Source: Thermoplasmata archaeon (GTDB taxonomy: Archaea; Thermoplasmatota; Thermoplasmata; Thermoplasmatales; Thermoplasmataceae). Taken from it: a stretch of 64,000 nucleotides of DNA. The DNA is taken from contig JAKAWU010000002.1 of assembly GCA_021816965.1 (NCBI GenBank), positions 1 through 64,000 on the forward strand. Reading direction: 5' to 3'. Shown in pieces: positions 10,106 through 18,416 of this stretch. Positions within the stretch are counted from its first letter, which is position 1. Each line of letters begins with the position of its first letter. Below the pieces are notes generated by a model, which worked only from the letters and a program-made list of their open reading frames with translations, did not search any database and had not been told where the DNA came from. A program made the translations under genes and the position numbers.

Positions 10106-10456
10106 ATGGCAGAAGAACTAAAAATGATATTCATAATTTCCAGTGGTATGGAAGCAAGAGGAAAGGCACTTGCCGGTCTAAGGATGGCCATAAACATGAA
10201 AAAGAAAGGACGGGCCAGCGACGTGAGGCTACTCTTCTTTGGCCCCAGCGAAGAAATGATCGCAAAGGGCGGAGAAGATATTGATGGAATGCTGAAAGAA
10301 GCCGCAGAACTTGACATGTACAGAACCGCATGCATATTCGTAGCCCAGCAGCACAAGATTGACCAAACACTTACCGAAAAAGGTGTCAAACTGGAGCCTG
10401 CAGGAGAAGTCCTGGCCAAAGCAATGAAGGAAGACTGCGTCCCAATAACGTTTTGA
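10106..10456 (+). CDS. DsrE-family protein
   Basis: MIFIISSGMEARGKALAGLRMAINMKKKGRASDVRLLFFGPSE..; 116 aa DsrE-like fold signature. Confidence 0.75.
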   Translation: MAEELKMIFIISSGMEARGKALAGLRMAINMKKKGRASDVRLLFFGPSEEMIAKGGEDIDGMLKEAAELDMYRTACIFVAQQHKIDQTLTEKGVKLEPAGEVLAKAMKEDCVPITF

Positions 10457-11290
10457 ATGCCGGAATATATAGACTTCAGGGGCAGAAAGGTGGAGATCAC
10501 CTTTCCACTGGAACGAATCATAAGCCTCAATCCCTCCATAACAGAGACACTGTTCCTGATCGGAATGGGAGCCAGCATAAAGGGTGTCAGTGCATTTTGC
10601 AGGAGGCCCCCTGAAGCTGAATCTGTCAGGAAAATAGGGAGCTACAGTACATATAATGAAAATATTGTTGACGAGATCTCTCCTGAACTGATTCTCACTA
10701 TTTCAGGATATCAGGATTCGCTTACTGAGAAATTGAGCAGTAAATACAAAATATTTCAGTTAGAACTGCCATCAACACCATTTGGCATCCTTGACATGGT
10801 AAACAGAATTGGAGTTGTTACTGGAAAAATAAAAGAATCGCAGGAACTGCAGAGAAGAATGATAAAAGAATTGTTTCCACTGAACACGCGAAAGAGGGCA
10901 TATCTGGAAATTGATCTCGGTGGCCCCGTGACTTTCGGTTCAGAAAGTTATATAACATCAACCCTGAATTTTCTCGGCTTGGAAACACCATATGACAGTA
11001 CACCTTCAGAATGGCTCAAGCCAGATTATGATCTTATTGCAGGATTTGATCCGGAGATCGTATTCATGGAGGGGAAGATGTTCAGAGGCATAAACAAGGA
11101 AGATGCCATAAACATGCTGAGAAATACCCCCTTAAGAGAAACCTCCGCTTTCATGAATGGACAGATATTCACAACTCCGGGGAAGCTTGATTTCTTCGCA
11201 CACCACGGTCCCGATTTCTTTGTTTCCGTGATCCCCTGGTTAAGAAGTTGTCTGAAATCTGCAAATAAAGAACATATAAATAGTAAATAG
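10457..11290 (+). CDS. BtuF/TroA-like periplasmic-binding-fold protein without signal peptide
   Basis: RIISLNPSITETLFLIGMGASIKGVSAFCRRPPEAE..RKIGSYSTYNENIVDEISPELILT; starts cytosolic MPEYIDFRGRKVEI, ATG directly abuts the DsrE stop (TGAATG). Confidence 0.78.
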   Translation: MPEYIDFRGRKVEITFPLERIISLNPSITETLFLIGMGASIKGVSAFCRRPPEAESVRKIGSYSTYNENIVDEISPELILTISGYQDSLTEKLSSKYKIFQLELPSTPFGILDMVNRIGVVTGKIKESQELQRRMIKELFPLNTRKRAYLEIDLGGPVTFGSESYITSTLNFLGLETPYDSTPSEWLKPDYDLIAGFDPEIVFMEGKMFRGINKEDAINMLRNTPLRETSAFMNGQIFTTPGKLDFFAHHGPDFFVSVIPWLRSCLKSANKEHINSK

Positions 11291-11326
11291 AAATTTACTG
11301 ATGTCTTTTAGACAGGACGTAACCAA

Positions 11327-11797
11327 ATGGAAGGAATTACCAAAATAAAGGAACTGACACCTGAGTCAAGAAGAGTAAATGTTCTTGCAAAGGTTTTAGA
11401 AATAGGAGAGCCAAAAGAAATAAACACCAGATTCGGCGAGTCAAAGTCTGTAACAGAAGTTGTTGTAGCTGACGAAACCGGAAAAATAAAACTTTCACTC
11501 TGGGGAGAGCAATCTGCAAACATAAAGGATGGAGAGACCCTTTACATCGACAATGGATACATTTCACTTGTAAGAGGCCAGATGAGACTTAATGTTGGGA
11601 AATACGGCAACCTCACCAACTCTGAAGAGAAAGTAACTGATGTGAACGAAGGAGTTGACATGAGCGAGAAGGTTCATGAAAACACATACAGAAAGTTTGG
11701 TGGAGGCGGCGGAAACTTCAACAGAAGGGGCCCCGGCAACTTCAACAGAAGAAGAGACTCAGATTCAAGATCAGAGTACTCTAACAATGATGAGTGA
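11327..11797 (+). CDS. Single-stranded DNA-binding protein (OB fold, crenarchaeal-SSB-like)
   Basis: VNVLAKVLEIGEPKEINTRFGESKSVTEVVVADETGKIKLSLWGEQ; Gly/Arg-rich and acidic C-terminal tail. Confidence 0.85.
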   Translation: MEGITKIKELTPESRRVNVLAKVLEIGEPKEINTRFGESKSVTEVVVADETGKIKLSLWGEQSANIKDGETLYIDNGYISLVRGQMRLNVGKYGNLTNSEEKVTDVNEGVDMSEKVHENTYRKFGGGGGNFNRRGPGNFNRRRDSDSRSEYSNNDE

Positions 11798-11799
11798 GA

Positions 11800-13614
11800 T
11801 CAATTCTCACCACCAAAATATATTTTTTTCTGAATACCATACATTTCGCTTATTTCCCTTGATGTTGTGCAATCTTCAGGTTTTTTGTCTGTCCTGAATC
11901 TACCCGTGAATCTTGGAAATCTCAATGCAAGACCCTGATCACCATATAAATCTGAGGAACATGTATGAATTGGGCTGAGTGTTATTTCTGCACCTTTCAC
12001 TTCCAGTATTTTCATAGGATAAATCCAGACATCCGGTTTCAATTTCGCATTCACTCTTGGAAGATGGTGTTCCACCACAAGATCAGAGAGCATTGCCCTC
12101 ACATCTGACAGCATTTCGTCTGTGAAACCCGTCCCAATCTTGCAGACACTTTCGAAAGTATCCGTTTCATCATTATAGGAAGCAAGGAGAAGGGCCCCAT
12201 ACATACCTGTTCTCCTTCCATGACCATAAAAGGCACCTATTATGACAAGATCCAGTGAATCCCCAAGTTCATTCCTGTAGTCCCTCTTGAATTTAATCCA
12301 AGTCCACTTTCTTGCACCTGCCCTGTATAAGGAATCAGGTGCCAGGCTTTTTGCAACTATGCCCTCGCATCCGGATGCTATTGAAGATTCAAGGAATTTT
12401 TCCCCTTTAGCAAGGTCATCAGTTACGATTCGTTCTGCAAACTTCAGGTATTCGCTTTCCATGAAATTTTTCCTCAGTAGTTCTGTTCTTTCTGTATAAG
12501 ATTTCTTGCTTAAGTCCACTCCGTTAAAATAGACTATATCAAAAAGGAATACTGCAATGGGGACTTCTTCATTGCCAATAGAATCATCCATTTGTTCATT
12601 TTCGAACTGCACAATATTTCCCTTCATTATGGACTCTTCAATGGCACCATACTTCCTGCCTCTTCTCCTTGAAATTTGCTGGAAGGGATAAATATCTCCC
12701 GTTTCATTATTATAAGGAACAAGTTCACCATCTATGATAAAACTCTCAAAAGGAAGACTGGAGAAATAATTGCTGATTTCAGGGAACTGTTCCGTATTCT
12801 CTTCAATCCCCCTGGAGAATGTTTTGAGTGACTTTCCCTTCTTATGTATCTGTATTCTCAAGCCATCATACTTGTACTCAAGGGCAGCCTTTCCACCCAT
12901 CTTGTTGAATATCTCTTGTAGGGACTGCATCCTTTCAGCAAGCATCACCTTAAACGGAATTAGCGGTTCCGGTCCTGAGGCTATCTCTCCGTATTTTCCT
13001 GACAGGACTTCATACAGGTATTTCATGTCAGGATGGAAATTGTATACTTCTTCAACCTGGGACTGCTCAAGATCTGGCCTTATCAGAGTCCTCAATGCGC
13101 TTATTATGGTTGAGTCAGAGACACCAAGCCTCATCTTCCCATTCACAATCCTCACAATATATTTTGATTCGAGTTCGTTTGCCCTAAGAAGAAGGCTTGC
13201 GAGTATCTTCTCCCTTTCCGATGCAGTTCCCGTTCCCTTAATCCGTGAAATTTTCAAAAGCGATTCATGAACTTCCCTTGCTTCAAGAGGCGAATTGAAA
13301 AATGATTTCTGTTTCACCCTTCCTGAAAAAAGCTGGGCAACAGTCCCAAGATCTCCAGTTCTCGAATATTCCTTCATGATCTCTTCCTCACTAGCCCCTG
13401 TGATCTGCCCGATGACCTTCATGATGGTGCTCTCAGCTATGCCTGTTTCTTTCGACATGAAATCTGGTGCAATTTTGCCTTCGCAGAGATAAAGAGTTAT
13501 ATCAATATCCTCACCGCTTTCCCTGATGACATCCTTTACTATTTCAATGAGTTCGAGCCTTTTTGAGGTTGCCTCCATCCTTGAAAAGTAATCGGAAAGA
13601 ACTCTGAAAAGCAT
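11800..13614 (-). CDS. lig: ATP-dependent DNA ligase
   Basis: Adenylation motif LEYKYDGLRIQIHK, IIDGELV, EGIVAKSL, WIKFKRDY; 604 aa. Confidence 0.95.
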   Translation of the reverse strand: MLFRVLSDYFSRMEATSKRLELIEIVKDVIRESGEDIDITLYLCEGKIAPDFMSKETGIAESTIMKVIGQITGASEEEIMKEYSRTGDLGTVAQLFSGRVKQKSFFNSPLEAREVHESLLKISRIKGTGTASEREKILASLLLRANELESKYIVRIVNGKMRLGVSDSTIISALRTLIRPDLEQSQVEEVYNFHPDMKYLYEVLSGKYGEIASGPEPLIPFKVMLAERMQSLQEIFNKMGGKAALEYKYDGLRIQIHKKGKSLKTFSRGIEENTEQFPEISNYFSSLPFESFIIDGELVPYNNETGDIYPFQQISRRRGRKYGAIEESIMKGNIVQFENEQMDDSIGNEEVPIAVFLFDIVYFNGVDLSKKSYTERTELLRKNFMESEYLKFAERIVTDDLAKGEKFLESSIASGCEGIVAKSLAPDSLYRAGARKWTWIKFKRDYRNELGDSLDLVIIGAFYGHGRRTGMYGALLLASYNDETDTFESVCKIGTGFTDEMLSDVRAMLSDLVVEHHLPRVNAKLKPDVWIYPMKILEVKGAEITLSPIHTCSSDLYGDQGLALRFPRFTGRFRTDKKPEDCTTSREISEMYGIQKKIYFGGEN

Positions 13615-13857
13615 ATGTCAGTATGTTTTCTTTCAAATATAGTTTTTTCCACAATTCCCAAATATTGTTCCACACCTTAATTTTCAATGAACAGTTAAAT
13701 TATGAATAAGGTGAGAAAACATTATTTCAGTACAAGGAACAAATTGAAAATAGACTTGATATTCTCGCATAATTACTAAATTTAGCCCTATTTAAGCGGT
13801 ATTAAAAGTTTATAATAAAATAGCCATACCCATCTATGGAATTTACGGGGGATTTTT

Positions 13858-15579
13858 ATGCCAGAGGATTATGAAACTATTGAATCAGATGTTCTTGTAA
13901 TTGGAGCTGGTGGAGCTGGATTGAGGGCTGCGATCGCAATTAATGATTCTGGACAGAAAGTGATTGTGGTGTCGAAATCACTCCTAGGAAAGGCACACAC
14001 AGTTATGGCGGAGGGGGGCGTAGCTGCATCCCTTGGAAACGTTGATCCACAGGATAACTGGACGGTACATTATGGAGATATAATAGAAGAGGGAGTGTAC
14101 ATCTCAAGTTGGAAGATGGCAGAGATTCTTGCAAAAGAAGCCCCTTCGAGAGTCCTTGAGCTTGAGTCTTACGGGGCCCTCTTCGATAGAACTCCAGATG
14201 GAAGAATAATGCAGAGGGCATTTGGTGCTCATACATACAGAAGGCTTGCGCATCTAGGAGACAGGACAGGGCTTGAGATTATAAAAACTCTGGAACATCA
14301 GGTTATCCACAGGGATATCACCTTCTTTGATGAAATGTACATCACAAACCTCATAAAGGAAGGTAACAGGATAGTTGGGGCTGTGGGCATAAAAATGAAC
14401 ACCGGAAAAATATTCCTGTTCAATGCAAAAGCATTCGTCATTGCCACTGGAGGTTCCGGAAGAGTTTTCAAGATCACATCAAATTCGTGGGAATCCACAG
14501 GGGACGGCATTGGCATGGCATACAGGGCAGGAGTCAAGCTGAGGGACATGGAAATGATCCAGTTCCATCCCACTGGAATGGTTTATCCGCCTGGTGTCAG
14601 GGGACTTCTGGTTACTGAAGGGGTGAGAGGCGAAGGAGGAATACTTCTGAATACAAAGGGCGAAAGATTCATGCTAAGATATTCACCTGAGAAAAAGGAG
14701 CTGGATGCAAGGGATGTAGTTGCAAGGGCGAATTACAGGGAAATTCTGGAAGGCAGGGGCACAGAGCATGGAGGAGTATATCTTGACATAACCCACAAGG
14801 GTGCAGATTTCATAAAACACAAGCTTCCTGCTATGTACCAGCAGTTCATGGAGTTTGCAGGTGTTGATATCACGAAGGAAAAGATGGAAGTTGCACCCAC
14901 TGTTCATTACATGATGGGTGGAATTGAGGTAGAGGCAGAGACAGAAAAAACCAATTTAGATAACCTTTTTGCAGCAGGTGAGGTTGCTTCCGGGCTTCAT
15001 GGAGCCAACAGACTCGGAGGTAATTCACTTTCAGACATTCTTGTATTTGGAAAGATAGCAGGAGAAAATGCAGCCAGAATTGCAAAAAATTCGGATATGA
15101 TAAAGATCTCTGCTGAAAAAGTAAAGAAAGAAATAAGGTACATCAATTCATTCTTCAAAGAAGATGGAAAGAACCCATATGATCTAATTGACAAACTCAC
15201 CACCTGCATGAGCGATAATGTGGGAATAGTCAGGGATGCCGAGCACCTCAAAAAAGCACTTGAAATTATTTCCGAACTTAAAAAGGAGTTCAAAGAGGTT
15301 GGAACAAAGGGCATGATCAAATATAACCATGGGCTTCTTGGATGCCTTGAACTTTCTAACATGCTTGTATCCTGTGAGGCCATAACGAATTGTGCCCTCA
15401 TGAGGGAAGAGAGCAGGGGCGCACATACAAGATCAGATTTCCCGAAAAAAGATAAGAAATGGATAAGGAACATCATAACAGAACTTGGAGAGGACGGAAA
15501 AATGAAATTTGAAGTTAAGCCTGTGGATGAGATGCCTAGTGAATACAAGAACTACGTAAAACCTGAGGTGTATTCATAA
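13858..15579 (+). CDS. sdhA: Succinate dehydrogenase/fumarate reductase flavoprotein subunit
   Basis: VLVIGAGGAGLRAAIA, HTVMAEGGVAASLGN, FHPTGM, GGIEVEAET, GANRLGGNSLSDILVFGK. Confidence 0.95.
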   Translation: MPEDYETIESDVLVIGAGGAGLRAAIAINDSGQKVIVVSKSLLGKAHTVMAEGGVAASLGNVDPQDNWTVHYGDIIEEGVYISSWKMAEILAKEAPSRVLELESYGALFDRTPDGRIMQRAFGAHTYRRLAHLGDRTGLEIIKTLEHQVIHRDITFFDEMYITNLIKEGNRIVGAVGIKMNTGKIFLFNAKAFVIATGGSGRVFKITSNSWESTGDGIGMAYRAGVKLRDMEMIQFHPTGMVYPPGVRGLLVTEGVRGEGGILLNTKGERFMLRYSPEKKELDARDVVARANYREILEGRGTEHGGVYLDITHKGADFIKHKLPAMYQQFMEFAGVDITKEKMEVAPTVHYMMGGIEVEAETEKTNLDNLFAAGEVASGLHGANRLGGNSLSDILVFGKIAGENAARIAKNSDMIKISAEKVKKEIRYINSFFKEDGKNPYDLIDKLTTCMSDNVGIVRDAEHLKKALEIISELKKEFKEVGTKGMIKYNHGLLGCLELSNMLVSCEAITNCALMREESRGAHTRSDFPKKDKKWIRNIITELGEDGKMKFEVKPVDEMPSEYKNYVKPEVYS

Positions 15580-16334
15580 TGACAGAGAAAGAGATTGAAC
15601 TGAAGATAATGAGGCAGGATCCTGAAACAGAGAAGGGGCCAAGATACGAGAATTATAAGGTCCCATATGTTGATGGAATGGTGGTTCTTGATGCAGTGAG
15701 ATATGTTCAGGAACACACAGATCCAACCCTTGCTATAAGATGGAACTGCAAAGCTGCAAAATGCGGGTCATGCTCTGCAGAAATAAATGGAATGCCAAAA
15801 CTCATGTGCAAAACAAGAGTGGATACAATCGGAAATAAAATCACTGTTTCACCGATGGCTGCATTCCCACTGATAAAGGATCTTGTGACTGATGTCTCAA
15901 AGAACTGGGAGACAACCAGAAAAATTCCAATGTTCACACCAAAGGAGAATATGGAGAAACCCTGGAGAATCAATCCTAAAGATGTGGAGAGATCGAAGGA
16001 ATTCAAGAAATGCATTGAATGTGGACTCTGCATGGATGTATGCCATGTTGTGAGAGAGCATTACACCCCATATTTCGGGCCCATGCACATTGTGAAGGCA
16101 GCATCCTGGGATATGCATCCCCTTGACAGTGTGGACAGGTCAAAATACCTGAATAAAGAAGGAGGCCTTGGTTACTGCAACATAACAAAATGCTGCACAG
16201 AAGTCTGCCCGGAACATATTCATATAACAGACAATGCAATAATACCAGAAAAGGAAAGGGTAGTGGACTTACAGTATGATCCCATTGCAATGCTCATAAA
16301 GGGCATAAGAAAGAAGGAGAAGGTGATGAAATAA
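15579..16334 (+). CDS. sdhB: Succinate dehydrogenase iron-sulfur subunit
   Basis: CKAAKCGSCSAEINGMPKLMC (2Fe-2S), CIECGLCMDVC, CNITKCCTEVCPEHI. Confidence 0.95.
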   Translation: MTEKEIELKIMRQDPETEKGPRYENYKVPYVDGMVVLDAVRYVQEHTDPTLAIRWNCKAAKCGSCSAEINGMPKLMCKTRVDTIGNKITVSPMAAFPLIKDLVTDVSKNWETTRKIPMFTPKENMEKPWRINPKDVERSKEFKKCIECGLCMDVCHVVREHYTPYFGPMHIVKAASWDMHPLDSVDRSKYLNKEGGLGYCNITKCCTEVCPEHIHITDNAIIPEKERVVDLQYDPIAMLIKGIRKKEKVMK

Positions 16335-17089
16335 TGGCATTCAGCACAAAAGAAGAGAATGACAATAAACTTCAGAAAATAACAAGATTCCCAAGAGAGT
16401 TGGGAGAACTAAGGTTCTGGTCCTTTGTATTGGTTGCAGTTCTTGCAATATACCTGATGTATGTATTTGCACTTACAGCACCTGTACAGGGACTGACAGA
16501 CCCATTTTACTCTCCAACCATACTGGTGCTTCCTCTTGTTGCAGGATTCAGGGCCACATGCTATGCCTACAGGAAAGACTACCACAGGCACCTGTTCAGT
16601 CACCCTATAGGATGCAGTGTGGAAAATTTCAACAAGGCAGGGGAGGTTAATTTCCCCGGTGAAAAGGTAGGCAGATCATATTCAGGCGAAACAGGACTAT
16701 TCAGGCTTGAGAATCTGCACAGATATTTCTGGTATGCGGCAGTGGCAATCCTTCCATTTTTCTACTACGATCTCTATCTTGCAATGAATTATAACGGAGA
16801 GTTCACACTTGGTGTCCTTCTTCTTATTCTCAACACATTATGGGTCACTCTTTACACATTTTCCTGCCATTTCTTCAGGCACCTTACTGGAGGAAATGTT
16901 GACTGCTACAGCTGTCCAGTGAACAAAAAGAGTTACAGGAGAACAATATTCAACAGAATATCGAAGCTGAACGGACACCATGAGATGTTTGCGTGGATAA
17001 GTCTTGCATCCTTCTTCCTGGTAGATCTTTTCATCAGGGGCGTGGCCGCTGGATTGCCCATAAACATCCTGCTCTTCAGGTTGTGGTGA
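16334..17089 (+). CDS. Polytopic membrane subunit of sdh operon (unusual membrane anchor)
   Basis: Overlaps sdhB stop (ATAATGG), several TM segments with His, CYSCP motif. Confidence 0.7.
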   Translation: MAFSTKEENDNKLQKITRFPRELGELRFWSFVLVAVLAIYLMYVFALTAPVQGLTDPFYSPTILVLPLVAGFRATCYAYRKDYHRHLFSHPIGCSVENFNKAGEVNFPGEKVGRSYSGETGLFRLENLHRYFWYAAVAILPFFYYDLYLAMNYNGEFTLGVLLLILNTLWVTLYTFSCHFFRHLTGGNVDCYSCPVNKKSYRRTIFNRISKLNGHHEMFAWISLASFFLVDLFIRGVAAGLPINILLFRLW

Positions 17090-17091
17090 AA

Positions 17092-17262
17092 ATGAAGAAC
17101 TACATGAAATCAAAATTTAGATATCCTCTTTTCTTCCTGGGAATTTTCCTGGTGGAACTTGGAGGGCTCTATTATAAATTCGTGTCTGCAAATGTCACTG
17201 ATACGGAATATTTTGTCATACCTGGATTCATAATATTCCTCATCTCACTTATAACACCTTAA
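17092..17262 (+). CDS. Small two-TM membrane protein, fourth gene of sdh operon
   Basis: MKNYMKSKFRYPLFFLGIFLVELGGLYYKFVSANVTDTEYFVIPGFIIFLISLITP*; starts just after the preceding stop. Confidence 0.6.
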   Translation: MKNYMKSKFRYPLFFLGIFLVELGGLYYKFVSANVTDTEYFVIPGFIIFLISLITP

Positions 17263-17312
17263 TTTTTAAAAATATTTTATAATCCCTTTATATTTTCAAG
17301 TGTGCAGATATT

Positions 17313-18416
17313 ATGAGTTTCATTTTTAAGGACAGCATCAGTTTGAACATATTTGGCTCTTCCCATGGAGAACTCGTGGGTTGCACCCTTGGGGGAATGC
17401 CATCAGGGATGAAGATAGATCATGCAATGATTTCAAAGTGGATGGAAAGAAGGGCACCTGGGAGAAGCCCACTGACATCCCAGAGGAAGGAAAGCGATGA
17501 AGTGAAGATCGTCTCCGGGGTTGTGGATGGTTATACTGATGGTGGGGCCATAACCATGCTTATTTCAAACCATGACGTCGTAAGCAAACATTACGATGAA
17601 CTCATGGATAACCCCCGACCGGGGCATGGTGACATAAGCCTTTTCATAAAATATGGGGAACACCGTAATTTCTCCGGAGGAGGATTCCTCTCCGGGAGAA
17701 TGACTGCGCCTCTTGTAGCTGCAGGTTCCATTGCCCTTGGCATTCTCAATGAAAGAGGGATAGAAGTTTCATCCTGCCTTGAACAGATGGGGGATATAAG
17801 ATGCCCGATCGATGGATACACTTCAGATAATGATGTATACAGCCATGAAACAAGGATGCCCCATAAGGATTGCGATTTGAGAGCCTCCGAAATGCTTAAG
17901 AAACTTTCCTCTGAGGGAGACAGCACTGGCGGAATAATAGGGACGCATGTCATGAACGCTCCTCCAGGAATTGGTGAACCCTTTTTTGATTCTGTTGAGT
18001 CAGTATTATCTCATCTGGTATTTTCCATACCCGGAGTGAAGGGAATTGAGTTTGGAAGCGGTTTTGCCATGTCTTCCATGAAGGGAAGTGAGACAAATGA
18101 TCCTCTGGAGTGGAAAGATGGCAGATTTATCTCATCGAGGAACAACAACGGAGGCATCCTTGGTGGGATTGCATACGGAAACCCCATATATTTCAGGACA
18201 GCCATGAAACCCACCTCATCCATAAGAATTGAACAGGATACTGTAAATGTGAAAACACATGAAAATAGCAAAATTGTGGTGAAGGGCAGGCACGATCCAT
18301 GCATTGCTATCAGGGCAGTCCCGGTTGTGAACTGTGTAACAGCCATAGGCATTCTTGATCTGTACTTGAGATCGGGAAAATTCAGGTCAAGGGGTCTTCC
18401 CGCTCACATCAGATAA
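17313..18416 (+). CDS. aroC: Chorismate synthase
   Basis: FGSSHGELVGCTLGGMPSGM, RRAPGRSPLTSQRKESD, RPGHGDISLFIKYG.HRNFSGGGFLSGRMTA. Confidence 0.95.
   Translation: MSFIFKDSISLNIFGSSHGELVGCTLGGMPSGMKIDHAMISKWMERRAPGRSPLTSQRKESDEVKIVSGVVDGYTDGGAITMLISNHDVVSKHYDELMDNPRPGHGDISLFIKYGEHRNFSGGGFLSGRMTAPLVAAGSIALGILNERGIEVSSCLEQMGDIRCPIDGYTSDNDVYSHETRMPHKDCDLRASEMLKKLSSEGDSTGGIIGTHVMNAPPGIGEPFFDSVESVLSHLVFSIPGVKGIEFGSGFAMSSMKGSETNDPLEWKDGRFISSRNNNGGILGGIAYGNPIYFRTAMKPTSSIRIEQDTVNVKTHENSKIVVKGRHDPCIAIRAVPVVNCVTAIGILDLYLRSGKFRSRGLPAHIR

Noticed and set aside
9904-10578. 224-aa minus-strand ORF antisense to the DsrE gene
   Set aside because: Antisense to DsrE and the BtuF-like start; composition looks like a shadow ORF.
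14997-15548. 183-aa minus ORF inside sdhA, and many similar ORFs opposite alaS, lig, acsA and ABC genes
   Set aside because: Shadow ORFs; the opposite strand encodes clearly recognised proteins.
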